Of a stretch of 64,000 nucleotides of DNA, positions 1 through 11,163 are shown piece after piece. A program made the translations under genes and the position numbers. Origin of the DNA: Heloderma charlesbogerti (lineage: Eukaryota; Chordata; Lepidosauria; Squamata; Helodermatidae); NCBI GenBank assembly GCA_026122225.1, contig JANEZZ010000983.1, positions 1,922,001-1,986,000 of the forward strand. Direction: 5' to 3'. Each line of letters opens with the position of its first letter. The first letter of the stretch is position 1. The notes under the pieces are model-generated. The model ran no database searches. It worked only from the letters and a program-made list of their open reading frames with translations, and was not told where the DNA came from.

Positions 1-121
1 AACCAGTTCTATAATATATAATCAATCCTAGTCAGTCAGCACTAGGCAAGGTGGCTTATTTTGTGATTTTCTTCAACAGGGCTGAGATGAGAATTTGACT
101 TTGAATCTATATCAATAGATA

Positions 122-948
122 CAGGTGCCACCACAATCATCATGACATCATGGCCAGGGGGGAGGAGAAAAGGGTAGAAGCAGGGGGGAGGATAGAGGAG
201 GGGATGGACAGGTGCCACCGCAATCATCATGACATCATGGCCAGGGGGGAGGAGAAAAGGGTAGAAGCAGGGGGGAGGATAGAGGAGGGGATGGACAGGT
301 GCCACCGCAATCATCATGACATCATGGCCAGGGGGGAGGAGAAAAGGGTAGAAGCAGGGGGGAGGATAGAAGAGGGGATGGACAGGTGCCACCACAATCA
401 TCATGACATCATGGCCAGGGGGGAGGAGAAAAGGGTAGAAGCAGGGGGGATGATAGAGGAGGGGATGGACAGGTGCCACTGCAATCATCATGACATCATG
501 GCCAGGGGGGAGGAGGAAAGGGTAGAAGCAGGGGGGAGGATAGAGGAGGGGATAGACAGGTGCCACCGCAATCATCATGACATCATGGCCAGGGGGGAGG
601 AGAAAAGGGTAGAAGCAGGGGGGATGATAGAGGAGGGGATGGACAGGTGCCACCTCAATCATCATGACATCATGGCCAGGGGGGAGGAGAAAAGGGTAGA
701 AGCAGGGGGGAGGATAGAGGAGGGGATGGACAGGTGCCACCACAGTCATCATGACATCATGGCCAGGGGGGAGGAGAAAAGGGTAGAAGCAGGGGGGAGG
801 ATAGAAGAGGGGATGGACAGGTGCCACTGCAATCATCATGACATCATGGCCAGGGGGGAGGAGAAAAGGGTAGAAGCAGGGGGGATGATAGAGGAGGGGA
901 TGGACAGGTGCCACCATAGTCATCATGACATCATGGCCAGGGAGGAGG
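122..948. repeat. 87-bp minisatellite array (9 full copies plus part-copies)
   Basis: Nine head-to-tail copies of an 87-bp unit run from about 150 to 932, with part-units on both sides. Each unit contains CATCATGACATCATGGCC, then GGGGAGGAGAAAAGGGTAGA and a GGGGATGGACAGGTGCCACC stretch. Copies differ by single bases. Because 87 is a multiple of three, long frames stay open on both strands (296 aa on +, 311 aa on -) with 29-residue repeats. These frames have no recognisable domain and are most simply side effects of the repeat. Strong purine strand bias. Confidence 0.95.
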
Positions 949-1420
949 AGAGTGAGTGGCAGCAGTGGCAGATGCAACCACCATCACTGTCATCATTGTT
1001 GGGGGAGGGAGGAGGAGGGCATGTGCTACCACCATCATAGGGGAGAAGGGAGGAGGAGGAAGAGGGGTTGGGTGGTGCTGCCAGCACTGTCATCATGGCC
1101 GGGGACAGGAGGGGAAGAGAGGGCATCGGAGGGAGGGGGAGGGCAGGTGGCTGCTGTGGCCACCATAATCATCATTGGGGGGAAGGGAGGAGGAGGGGTG
1201 GGCAGCCTTCATCATTGTTACAGTCAGGGGGAGAGAAGAGAGAGGGCAGTGGTTGGATGGTGAGGAAAGGGAGGAGCAGGGTGGGTGCTGTTGTCATCGG
1301 TGTTGTCGAGGAAGAGGGAGGAGGGGGAGAAGGAGGGTATGTGCACTGCTGCTATTGTCACAGCCTGGGGAGGGTGAAGAGAAAAGAGGGTGGCGGTACA
1401 ACCTTCTGCCTCGGGCGGTC
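949..1420. repeat. Degenerate GA-rich continuation of the minisatellite
   Basis: Purine-rich DNA carrying diverged pieces of the same unit (CATCATGGCC, GGGGAGGAGG, CACCATCATC) at irregular spacing. It looks like an older, decayed flank of the array. Several overlapping open frames here are low-complexity only. Confidence 0.7.
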
Positions 1421-1928
1421 TTGTATTAGCCCTGGAAATGGGGAGTTCAGAAGTGGAAGTGACTCATTCTTCTTATTTGCCCATTTTTGTTTTGTGACAT
1501 ATGAACCAGCTCCTAGCTCCCTCGTTTCTTCGTTTAATATCACATCTCTAATGTTCCTAAAATTGTTGTTTAAGTGTGTATTACTGTTCTGACCTCAGAG
1601 GCATTTCTATTCTGAAACATACTTCTGAGGATTGAAGCCGAGGAATGGAGTGTGACCCAAGAAGATTCAGAGGAGGGTGAAAATTGGCTGTGCATTCAGG
1701 ACCAGACAACTGGAAATCATGGGAGGAGGTTCATGCCATGCCAATGCCATACCTATTAATTTCATTTACTATTTACGTAACACGATTTCAACACTGCTTA
1801 ACTGGCATGGCTCTCAACCCAGGAGCCCTGGGTGGTGAAATTTTGGAAACACGCTCAGAAGGATCCAAAGAATTATTAGCATTCTTTGGGGAAAGCCAGG
1901 ACAGTTGAATCAGATTCAAACCAGACTG
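1421..1928. other. Unique sequence, nothing recognised
   Basis: AT-balanced non-repetitive DNA. The frames are short (74 aa at most) with no recognisable domain. Confidence 0.4.
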
Positions 1929-2165
1929 CAGTGCAATCCTATGCATGTATAGACAGAAAAAAGTCCTACAATGCCCAGCATTCCCCAGCCAGCACTGCTA
2001 CGGCAATCTAGTCTATACCACAGAGGTATAGACTAGAGCTGCAACCCAGTGGCCCTCTGGATGTTTTTGGGTTGCAGCTCTTGTCAGCCCCAGTCAGCAT
2101 GACTAATGGTTAGGGAGGATGGGAGTTGGAGTCCAAGAATATCTGAAAGGCCACAGGTGCCTATA
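1929..2165. repeat. MITE fragments (GTGCAATCCTATGCATG type plus decayed CAGGGG type)
   Basis: 1929-2000 matches the left arm of the short palindromic MITE found whole at 3608-3732 (GTGCAATCCTATGCATG, AGACAGAAAAAAGTCCTACA). 2030-2165 has the body of the 'CAGTGGCCCTCTGGATGTTT' palindromic MITE seen at 35170 and 38154. Both are incomplete. Confidence 0.6.
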
Positions 2166-2466
2166 GCAAAACAAACTTAGTTTTGAGGATACAGATAGTT
2201 GAATGTTGCATTATGTAACAATAATACAAGATTCTCATGTAACCATTTAAATGTATAACAAGTTCGTGACAGTTTATAGAATTGTATGTATTATATTTCC
2301 CACAAATAATGAGAACAGGAAATTAATTTCTTAAACATGAAATTGCATGCAAACAGGCAAAGCACACACAAAAAAAGAGTATCATTTAGCAACCGTATTT
2401 TGCAATTTGGGGGTGGGTTTTTTTTTGCAGATCTGTTTTATTAAATAGAATTGCAATTATAGGTTA
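2166..2466. other. AT-rich unique spacer
   Basis: No coding signal or repeat recognised, apart from short poly-A and poly-T runs. Confidence 0.4.
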
Positions 2467-2474
2467 AATCAGAT

Positions 2475-3452
2475 TAGGGATGTATGAACGTTACTTACCG
2501 TTTTGCGGATCTGCTTCACGGTGGGGAGGGAGGTGCTCCATCCCTCCCCCCGGAATCCTTGACGGGGGGGAGGCGCTCTGTCCCTCCCCCCGGAGTCCTG
2601 CCCGGCCAGTTCTGCCCCGTGGGGATTCCACGGAGCGGCTGGCTGGCTCCGTTAGCAGCTGGATATCCGGCCACTGGGTAGCAGGGACACAAATGGCAGC
2701 TGCCATAGCCGCCACCATTTGCATCCCTGTATTCAACCGTGATAGGCCATGTAAAGACTTACATAGCTTATCACGTCTGGGTTAAAAAAAAACAAATGCG
2801 TATGCAAATGGCAGCGGCTATGGCCGCCGCCATTTGCGTTCCTTATTTTTCACCGTCTTAGTCTATGTAAATATTTATATAGACTATTATGGCAAAAATA
2901 AAGGGGAACGCAAATAGCGTAGTGGGCGCTATTTGCATTCCTTTTTGATTTGCTGTTTTAGCCTATGTAAATATTTACATAAATATTTACATAAATATTT
3001 ACGTAGGCTAAAACGGCGAATCAAAAAGGAACGCAAATAGCGCCCACTACGCTATTTGCATTCCCCTTTATTTTCGCTGTAATAGTCTACATAAATTTTT
3101 ACGTAGACTAAGACGGCGAAAAATAAGGAATGCAAATTGCAGCTGACATAGCCGCAGCCATTTGAGTATGCATTTTTTTTTAACCCAGACGTGATAGGCT
3201 ACGTAAGTCTTTACGTAGCCAATCACATCTATGTAAAAAGAAAAAAGAAAAAAAAGACCAGACTGCAAATGGTGGAGGTGGCAGCCGGTTGGAAGACCAG
3301 GCACCGCCGCCACTGGAGCCGCCGCCGTCCGGAACATCCGCCCCAGGTAAGTCTCGTCCTGGGGGGGGATCCACGGGGGCAGGGGGGGCAGGCCATTCCA
3401 CCATGGATTTTGGCCTCACTGAAATCCATGGCAGAATTCTCCACCATCCCTA
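2475..3452 (+). mobile_element. Family A foldback MITE (hAT-type), copy A1
   Basis: Starts TAGGGATG and ends CATCCCTA. It is flanked by a perfect 8-bp duplication AATCAGAT (2467-2474 and 3453-3460). The left alpha end has ACTTACC and a GC-rich block; the right beta end has CCATGG..GAATTC before the terminus. Inside are hairpins made of GATAGGC(T)ACGTAA-type arms and GCAAATGGCGGC / GCCGCCATTTGC arms, plus a long palindrome around 2925-3075 built on GCAAATAGCG and AAATATTTACGTAGGCTA. Splice-donor-like CAGGTAAGT at 3344-3352. No transposase is encoded. Confidence 0.9.
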
Positions 3453-3607
3453 AATCAGATGGATTATGATATTCAGTGACAAGAGAAGTTCACGAAAAGT
3501 TACAATGTAAAACCCACCTTTAACATACAAACAAGCTATGTCAGTTATAAGACCACTTTTAATAACACACCCTGAATTTCAGAGGCAACTTGAAATTGAT
3601 CTATTCA

Positions 3608-3732
3608 GGGTGCAATCCTATGCATGTTGAGAAAGAAAAAAGTCCTACAACTCCCAGCATCTCTCCACATGGGGCATGTAGAGCATTACTTACAGGACTT
3701 TTTTCTGTCTAAACTCGCATAGGATTGAACCC
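3608..3732. mobile_element. Short palindromic MITE, GGGTGCAATCC ends
   Basis: Inverted arms GGGTGCAATCCTATGCATG and GCATAGGATTGAACCC enclose a short body with AAAAAAGTCCTACA and its complement. The flanking triplets are TCA and TTA. The copy at 59531 has matching TTA triplets, which with GGG ends suggests PIF/Harbinger type. That assignment is an inference. Confidence 0.65.
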
Positions 3733-4229
3733 TTAAAGTTCAGTATGAAAAAAGTAAAGTGACAGCCTGGGGTTTGCGTAAAGATATAATTGTAATTTAA
3801 CATTTTGTATGGGAATAGTTTTGAATTAAACATTTTGATGATTTATTCAGAAGTTTTAGAATCTTCCAGTTCTGTAACTTATATGCACTTCAAATCAGAA
3901 TAGTTACATTTTATGGAAAAAAAAACTTAGAGAGTTTTTAAAGATTTAATGATAGGGTTTGGGATGAATGCCAGAATAAGAGCTGATGAAATGAGGAGGA
4001 AGGTAGGTACCATATAATTACTTTAATTACTCATGAGGAGGACAGTAAAAAAAAAATCCATTAGGAACTGGCATGCCTAGAAAGTCATTTCCATTGGCGG
4101 AACCAAAGGCACAGTAGAAACAAGAGTATTTATTGATATCTTAATATATTAGCTTCCTAAAATTAAAAAAAGAGAGAATCACATAGTTCTTATTGAAAAG
4201 ATTATAAAATCTTTTTTGCATAGGGATGG
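3733..4229. other. AT-rich unique spacer
   Basis: Nothing recognised beyond poly-A runs. Confidence 0.4.
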
Positions 4230-4423
4230 GGGAGAAATTCATTCAGAAGGCACTTTAATGTGAGCTCCGTCCACCTGACGGAGGCAGTGTTGGGGGCCAG
4301 AATATACAGAGGCTGGGCGGCGGGTGCTGGCGGAGCACTAGGGGCAGGCCATGCCAGGTAAGGGGAACAGGGGAGAGATGTGTAATATCTGTCCCCTCTT
4401 CCGGGCCTCCTCAGAGCCAAAGG

Positions 4424-5251
4424 ATGGCTGGGGGAGGTGTGACTCCACCTTCTGGTCTTCATTTGCTGCTCTGCAATGCCAGGTCTGTTACCCAGAAAAT
4501 ATCTGTCATCCATGACATAATCTGGGATGAGGGTGCAGACCTGGCATGTATTACGGAAACCTGGCTGTCTGAGGCCGCTGCTCCAACTCTTGTGGCCATG
4601 TGCCCAGCCGGATTTTCGTACGCACAACAGCCAAGGGCTAGGAATCTGGGAGGGGAAGTGGCTGTTATCTACCGGGAGTCCTTGGTCTTCACCAGACCCC
4701 CTCTCCGGGAGACCAAGGTTGCCGAGTGCATGTACTGGAGGTTGGGCCTGAAGGGCAGTCTGGAGATTCTGCTCGCGTACCGCCCACCCCGCTGCATGAC
4801 TGACTCCCTGGCCGAGGTGCCTGAGGTGGTCTCTGATGTGCGTGTGCAATCCCCTAAGTTATTCGTGTTGGGGGACTTCAATGTACATTCAGAGGGCACC
4901 TCGGGACTTCATAGAGACCATGGCTTCCTGGGAGCTGTACCCTATTCCAGCTGGTCCTACCCATGTAGCCGGTCATGCACAGGACCTTCTAGAGAAGCAG
5001 GGAGTGATCTGGAAGTCGGGGGTATATCCACCACCCTCTTGTCATGGTCAGATCACTATCTGGTGACATTGGATTTCTTGGTTCCACAACCCCTCTGCAG
5101 GGGTGGAGGACCCATTAAAACGGTCTGCCCCAGGCATCTTATGGATTTGAGTGGATTCCTGGCTGCACTTGGGGATTCTCTAGAGCATGCAAATGGCCAC
5201 TCGGTCGAGACCCTGGTGGGTGGCTGGAATGACACAATCACTGGGCATTAG
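4424..5251 (+). pseudogene. L2 endonuclease region (5' half of ORF2), broken
   Basis: A 275-aa frame with endonuclease motifs in order: LLLCNARSV near residue 15, ITETWLSE near 44, LVLGDFNVHSE near 148 and SDHYLV near 208. These match the APE-type endonuclease of L2 LINEs, which nicks target DNA for target-primed reverse transcription. Relative to copy 2, this copy has a frameshift after the GDFNVHSE motif: residues following it are out of register until the SDHYLV motif returns. The frame stops at 5251, about 90 bp before the MITE insertion. It cannot encode a full protein. Confidence 0.85.
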
Positions 5252-5338
5252 ACTGGGTGGCTCTGAAACGCCCTCTCCCCCCGAACAGGTTTTGAACTGC
5301 ACCATGGTTCAATTCACGGCTACAAGCTCTGAAACAGG

Positions 5339-6173
5339 TAGGGATGTACGAAACACCTACCTGGCTCCGTGCCGGGCAATCCACGGTGGGGGGGAGGTGC
5401 TCCATCCCTCCCCCCGGAATCCTCTATGGGGGGGGAGGCGATCCAGTCCTCCCCCCCAGAATCCTGCCCGGCCAGCTCTGGCTGGCTCTGGCCGCCCGCA
5501 GCCGGACATCCGGCCGCTGCACAGCCCTGCAGGGACGCAAATGACGGCTGTCGTAGCCGCTGCCATTTGCGTCCCTGTATTGAGCCGTGATAGGCTACGT
5601 AAATATTTACGTAGCCTATCACGGCAGGGGGGAAAATCCGAGTGTACACAAATGGTGGTAGCCACTGCCATTTGCGTACGCTGGGTTTTTTTCCCCCTGC
5701 CATGATAGGCTACGTAAATACTTACGTAGCCTATCACGGAAGGGGGAAAAAAAACCAGCGTTCACAAATGGCGGTAGCCGCCGCCATTTGCATATGCTGG
5801 TTTTTTTTCCCCCCTGCCATGATAGGCTATGTAAATACTTATGTAGCCTATCACGGCCTCCGCAGGGACGCAAATGGCATCCCTGCGTTAGCCGTGATAG
5901 GCTACATAAGTATTTACGTAGCCTATCATGGCTATGAAGATGAAGCGAATGGCGGCCGCAGGACGGCCGCCATTCACAAAGCAGCACGGACGGGAGCAGG
6001 TAAGTGCTCCGTTTCACACGCCTTTCATGTGGTGGGGGTGGCGGGGACTTCGTCCTGTGCGCCTTTCATGTGTTGGGGAGGCAGGGGCTCCGTTCTGCGA
6101 TGGATTTCAGGGGGCCGAATACACTGGCATTCAGCCTCACCGAGATCCATCGCGGAATTCTCTGACATCCCTA
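5339..6173 (+). mobile_element. Family A foldback MITE, copy A2 (inside L2 copy 1)
   Basis: TAGGGATG...CATCCCTA with a perfect 8-bp duplication GAAACAGG at 5331-5338 and 6174-6181. It carries at least four GATAGGCTACGTAAAT hairpins (about 5587, 5703, 5819 and 5894) alternating with GCAAATGGCGGC-type hairpins. The alpha end is on the left (ACCTACC) and the beta end on the right. CAGGTAAGT at 5997-6005 faces the right end. Confidence 0.92.
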
Positions 6174-6183
6174 GAAACAGGAG

Positions 6184-8140
6184 ATGAGATGGCTAAAGCA
6201 CTGGTGGTGGACGTCTCGCTCCGAAGATGATTGGACACAGGCTAGAGCTGTATCTTCAGCCTATCATGTGGCAGTGAAGGCAGCAAAAAAGGAATATTAT
6301 GCTGCCTCCATCATGTCTGCAGAGTGCTGTCCCAGGAGGCTGATCCAAGTGGACTGGAGCCTGGTCAGTCCAGTTGCTCTGGAACTTCTGGAACATTCTA
6401 AGGCCTCCTGTGAGGCCTTGGCAAGGTACTTGGTGGATAAAATTGATTGGATTAGGAATATTATTCCATGCACCATGGATACAGTTAGCGAGCGAGAGGC
6501 AGCCTGTGGCAAACCAGTTTTGTGAGATCGGTTCCAGCTTCTTTCTTCTGATGAAGTGGACAAGGTGCTTTCATCTGTAAAGCCGACCACCTGCTTACTT
6601 GATCCTTGCCTATCTTGTCTCATTATGACCTGCAGAGTGGTGAGGGGATCAGGGCATTGGTGAATGCCTGAGGGAGTGATGCCATCAGCCCTCAAGGAGG
6701 CAGTGATAAGACTGTTCTTAAAGAAGCCCTCCTTGGATCCCCAAGTCTTGAACAACTTTCACCAAGTCTCAAATCTCTCACTGGGGGCAAGGTGATTGAG
6801 CGGGTGGTAGAAATGCAGTTGAAGGCATGTTTAGAAGAACCTGATTATCTAGATCCATTCTAGATAATCAGATCCATTTCAAACAGGCTTCAGGCCTGGG
6901 CATGGGACACAAATGGCCTTGGTCGCCTTGGTGGATGATATGAGGAGGGCTTTGGATAGGAGTGAATGCTCCTTCCTTGTTCTCCTCAACCTCTCTGCGG
7001 CTTTTGATACCATTGACCACAGTATCCTCTTGGACCGCCTGGAGGGGTTGGGCATTGGAGACATCATATTACGGTGATTCTGGTCCTTCCTCTCTGGCAG
7101 GTACCAGAAAGTAGCACTGGGAGAGGAGGTTTCGGACCCATGGCCGCTCACTTGTGGGGTAACACGCAGTTCCATCCTCTCCCCGATGCTATTTAACATC
7201 TATGTGAAACTGCTGGGGGCTATCATCAGGAAGTTTGGGGTGTGGTGTCATCTATAAGCGGACTCTCTTTCAAAGAGAGTCCGCTCTCACTCTCTAACCC
7301 TCTTTCAAATCTTCACCAAGGCTGGCCGTAGAATCCCTGTCCAAATGTCTGGAGACGGTGAGTGGCTGGATGGGGAGGAATAAGCTGAAGCTGAACCCTG
7401 ACAAGACCAAGGTACTTTTGGTGGGAGACAAGAGGAGGTTGGGGGATGCTGACCTGGTGTTGAATGGGGTATGGCTACCCTTGAAAGACCAAGTGCTCAG
7501 CTTGGGGGTCATTTTAGACTCCCAGCTGTCCATGGAGGCTCAAGTGTTAGCTGTGATCTGGACAGCGCTGTACCAATTCCATCTGATATGGCAGTTGCAC
7601 CCCCTACCTTCCCGACCATCTGCTCCTATTGGTAGTACATGCCCTGGTCTCCTCTCACCTAGACTACTGTAATGTGCTCTATGTGGGGTTACCCAGAAGA
7701 TGGTTCAGAAGCTACAGCTGGTGCAGAATGCAGCGGCTCACCTGATTAAAGGCAGCCACCAATGTGATCACATAAGTCCGGTGCTGAAGGAGTTGCCCTG
7801 GCTACCAGTTGTTTTCCGGGCCAAATTCAAGGTGTTGGTTTTGACCTTTAAAACCCTATACAGTTCTGGCCCAGCCTATCTCAAGGAGTGCCTCCAGCAA
7901 CACCAGACAGGCCACTCAACAAGATCAGCCTTGGATGGCCTTCTCTCTGTCCCATCAGCCAGGAGAGCTAGGCTGGTGAGGACGAGGGAGAGGGCCTTCT
8001 CTGTGGTGGCCCTCACTCTGTGGAACTCCCTCCCTAGGGAACTCTGCCATGCCACCTCTTTAATAGGCTTCTGCCATGCATTAAAACGGGGTTGTTCGGG
8101 CAGACATTTGGGGCGGGTTAGGGTATTTTTAGAGATATGA
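6184..8140 (+). pseudogene. L2 linker and reverse transcriptase region, broken
   Basis: 6184-6525 matches the linker upstream of the polymerase (ARAVSSAYHVAVKAAKKEYY). The polymerase follows from about 6880, with an FDTIDHSIL-like segment near 7000, then TRSSILSPMLFNIYVKLL. Stops and frameshifts are frequent. At the place where copy 2 has YADD, this copy has a stop and a small palindrome (GCGGACTCTC..GAGAGTCCGC, about 7258-7284), so the catalytic motif is lost. The C-terminal part (7358-7672 and 7700-8140) includes KLQLVQNAAAHLIKG. Non-functional. Confidence 0.85.
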
Positions 8141-8245
8141 TGTTTTAATGTGGAATTTTATTGTTTTAAACTGTTTGTACTGTTGTACTTTGCCCAAAGT
8201 GGCCGAGTGGCCAGCCAGATGGGTGATTAAGAAAATAATCTTATA

Positions 8246-8505
8246 AATGGGCTCAAGTTCCAGGAAGCCAGATTCTGGCTGAACATCAGGAGAAACTTCC
8301 TGACTGTTAGAGCAATACGACAATGGAACCAATTCCCTAGGGAGGTGGTGGGCTGTCCCACACTGGAGGTGTTCAAGACGAGGCTGGACAGCCATCTGTC
8401 AGGGATGCTCTGACTTGGATTCCTGCATTGAGCAGTGGGTTGGACTCAATGGCCTTGTAGGCCCCTTCCAACCCTACTATTCTATGATGCTACAATTCTA
8501 TGAAA
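8246..8505 (+). mobile_element. CR1-clade LINE, 3' end only
   Basis: Carries the conserved CR1 tail region: CCTGACTGTTAGAGCAATACG, CTAGGGAGGTGGTGGGCTG, AGGCTGGACAGCCATCTGTC, then GGACTCAATGGCCTTGTAGG and ATTCTATGATGC. CR1 insertions are typically 5'-truncated like this. It abuts the L2 3' end directly. Confidence 0.85.
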
Positions 8506-8800
8506 CTGAAAATGGACAGATTTATCCATCCGTATTGGACCAGTCTATTTCTAGTCTAAGTCACTTTCATATGTGTTCACCTATAAGTCCATTCTAAACA
8601 AAAATCCACATGATTTAAACATGTATTCAAATACACATTTCTAAATCCATATTTTGCCTCAAAATATGCATTTTAAAATGTATCTTGATATATTTTTTGC
8701 ACTGAGAACTACATCTGAACATTTGATAAGGGCAAAAGCTGGTGGAAAACTAATGCAAATCCACACATTAGTGTGGGAGGTGCTAATCATGTCAGTTTGT
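8506..8800. other. AT-rich unique spacer
   Basis: No coding signal. Contains clustered AT-rich 'ATATGCATTTTAAAATG' stretches resembling those inside other MITEs, without clear ends. Confidence 0.35.
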
Positions 8801-8811
8801 TTCATTGATAC

Positions 8812-9050
8812 AAGAGAGCCAGTGTGTTGTAGTAGTCTAAGTGTTGGGCTGGGAGTTGGGAGATCTGGATTCTAGTCCCCACTTAGCCATGAAGCTGGCT
8901 GGGTGACTTTGGGCCAGTCACTGACTCTTAGCCTAACCTACCTCACAGGGTTATTGCGGAGATAAAATGGAGAGGATGAGGACTATGTCAAGCTACCTTG
9001 GGTTCCTTGCAAGAGGAAAAAAGGTGGGATATAAATGTAATAATATTTTT
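8812..9050 (+). mobile_element. tRNA-derived SINE
   Basis: The head has a box-A-like GTGTTGTAGTAGTCTAAGTG and a box-B-like GGATTCTAGTCC. These are followed by the body GGGTGACTTTGGGCCAGTCA, CTAACCTACCTCACAGGG, and a GGTGGGATATAAATGTAATAA tail. Same family as 17589-17835. SINEs of this layout are abundant in squamates. Pol III promoter boxes are present but partly decayed. Confidence 0.8.
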
Positions 9051-9323
9051 TTAAAAAATCAAAATAACGAATTCCTCAGTCATTCTTACTCCTCCAATAG
9101 GAAGCTGGATATAGAGAGAGCAAAAAGATGAAAGAACTGACACAAAGGATGGTGAGAGGTGGAGTGTTAAAGAGATAGAAATAAATTTGCATTAGATGTA
9201 GTGTTGGTAAACTGCTTTGGTCTGATATTACCATCTTAAAAGTAAATCAAATATTATTTTTCAACTCTAACATTGTAATCCTATGTTCATTGACTTGGGA
9301 GCAAGTCCCATTGAATTCAGTGG
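9051..9323. other. Spacer with a short palindromic repeat at its end
   Basis: Mostly unique DNA. 9262-9330 (TTGTAATCCTATG, GGAGCAAGTCCCATTGAATTC) resembles one half of the 'TGGGACTTACTCC / GGAGTAAGTCCCA' palindrome also seen at 54551-54634. Confidence 0.4.
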
Positions 9324-9331
9324 GGTAGGAC

Positions 9332-11048
9332 TAGGGATGTCAGAGAATACCACCTCAGATCTCGGTGAGGTCGAATGCCAGTGCATTCAGCCCCCCGAAA
9401 TCCGTGGCAGAATGAAGCCCCCCCCACCCCCACCCCACAAAATGGGCCCAGAACGGAGTGCCTACCTGCTGCCATCCACGCTGACTTGCGAATGGCGGCC
9501 GCGTCTGCGGCTGCCATTCGCTTCTTCCATGTAGCCGTGATAGGCTACGTAAATACTTACGTAGCCTATCATGGCTAACGCAGGGATGACATTTGTGTCC
9601 CTGTGGAAGCTGTGATAGGCTACGCAAGTATTTATGTAGCCTACCACGGCTTAACTAAGGGAATGCAAATGGCGGCTATGGCGGCCGCCATTTGCGTTCC
9701 CCCTTTTTTTTTTTTTTGCCGTTTTAGCCTATGTAAATATTTACGTAGGCTATTATGGCCAAAAAAAAAAGGAATGCAAATGGCGGCCACTATGCCATTT
9801 GCATTTAGGGATGGACGAAAGGGACTTACCTCATCCCGCAGCTTGCTTCGCGGTGGGGGAGAGGCGCTTCGCTTCTCCCCCCGAAGTTCAGGCGAGGTGG
9901 GGAGGCGCCCCGCCTCGCCCGGCCGAAATTCAGGCTGGGGGGGGAGGCGCCCCATCCCTCGCCAGCGAAATTCATGCCGGGGAGGAGCGCCCCATCTCCC
10001 CGGCCGCGAAAAAAAAGTACAGAAAAAAAAACACACCCATGATAGGCTACGTGACGATTTACGTAGCCTATCACGGCTAGATTTCCAAAGTCAGCCATGA
10101 TAGGCTATGTAAATCGTCACGTAGCCTATCACGGGTTACTTTGAAAAAAAAAAAGTGCGTATGCAAATGGCAGCAGACTACGTAGACTACGGCGAAAATA
10201 AGGGCAATGCAAATAGCGTTCCTTTATTTTCGCTGTAGTCTACGTAAATCTTTACGTAGACTACCCCTCTCTAAATAAGGAACGCAAATGGCGGCGCCCA
10301 TGGGACGCCGCCATTTGCGTACGCGCTTTTTTTTTTTTTCAAAGTCACCCATGATAGGCTACGTGACGATTTACGTAGCCTATAACGGCTGACTTTGGAA
10401 ATCTAGCCAAGATAGGCTACGTAAATCATCACGTAGCCTATCACGGGTGTGTGTTGTTGTTTTTTAACTTTACTTTTTTATTTTGTAATGGCGGCAGCGG
10501 CAGCCAGTCGGGAGACCAGCCGCTGCCCCCACCCCCGCCGGGATCCGCCACCGAGAGGGACATTCGCTGAAGGTAAGTCCCATCCCGGGGGGGCGGGGCA
10601 GGGGGCCGGCGGAGAATTTCCCCACCAATTTCAGGGGGCTGAATGCATTGGCACTCGGCCTCCCAAAGATTCGTGGAGAAATTCTCCGCCATCCCTGTTT
10701 GCATTCCCTTTTTTTTTTCCGTAATAGCCTACGCAAATATTTACGTAGGCTAAAACAGCAAAAAAAAGGGAATGCAAATGGCGGCCACCGTAGCTGCCAC
10801 CATTTGCGTCCGCTGTTTGCTTGTTTTTTTCCGTGATAGGCTACGTAAATATTTACATAGCCTATCATGGAAAAATACAGGGAGGCAAATGGTGGCGGCT
10901 ACGGCAGCTGCCATTTGCGTCCCTGCAGGCTGCCCAGCGGCCGGATGTCCGGCTGCGGCCAGAGAGAATTTAGGGGGGAGGGACAGAGCGCCTCCCCCCC
11001 ACCGCAAATGTCACCTTCGAAAAGGTAAGTGACTTTCGTACATCCCTA
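9332..11048 (-). mobile_element. Family A foldback MITE, copy A3 (contains A4)
   Basis: The beta end is on the left (TAGGGATG at 9332) and the alpha end on the right (CATCCCTA ending 11048). The flanking 8-mers GGTAGGAC (9324-9331) and GATAGGAC (11049-11056) match at 7 of 8. Internal GATAGGCTACG and GCAAATGGCGGC hairpins are present. Copy A4 (9806-10697) is inserted in the middle. AAGGTAAGT near 11024-11032 faces outward at the alpha end. Confidence 0.88.
9806..10697 (+). mobile_element. Family A foldback MITE, copy A4 (nested in A3)
   Basis: Left end TAGGGATG, right end CATCCCTG. A perfect 8-bp duplication TTTGCATT lies at 9798-9805 and 10698-10705. It landed in a palindrome arm of A3 (decayed GCCATTTGCG). 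It has a complete alpha block (CAGCTTGCTTCGCGGTGGGG) and beta block (GGCGGCAGCGGCAGCC ... AAGGTAAGTCCC). Hairpins at about 10040-10075 and 10096-10133, and again at about 10350-10445. Confidence 0.92.
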
Positions 11049-11163
11049 GATAGGACTTACTTCCAAGTAAGCATGCAAGGACTAGACTGTAAGACTCTCA
11101 TCAGGCTGAGAGCCATCACGATTTCTTTTCGCTATAGCAAAATATATTTGATACTGTCTACAG

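Larger units (their letters stand above)
4240..8240 (+). mobile_element. L2-clade LINE, copy 1, degenerate and interrupted
   Basis: A non-LTR retrotransposon on the + strand. An apurinic-type endonuclease region is followed by a linker, a reverse transcriptase region and the L2-type 3' end (LVRTRERAFSVVALTLWNSLP). The frame is broken many times. Family A copy A2 sits at 5339-6173 with duplication GAAACAGG, and L2 resumes exactly beyond it. The 3' UTR (GCCCAAAGTGGCCGAGTGG...) ends near 8240. The assignment rests on close protein similarity to the copy at 25916-29490 and on L2 motifs. Confidence 0.88.

Noticed and set aside
42..1040. Two long opposed frames (311 aa and 296 aa) as protein genes
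   Set aside because: Both follow from an 87-bp tandem repeat whose length is divisible by three; no domain, and each is the shadow of the other.
2475..3452. CRISPR array from repeated short palindromes with spacers
   Set aside because: Eukaryotic context, palindromes of two alternating kinds, irregular spacing, and clear transposon ends with a target duplication.
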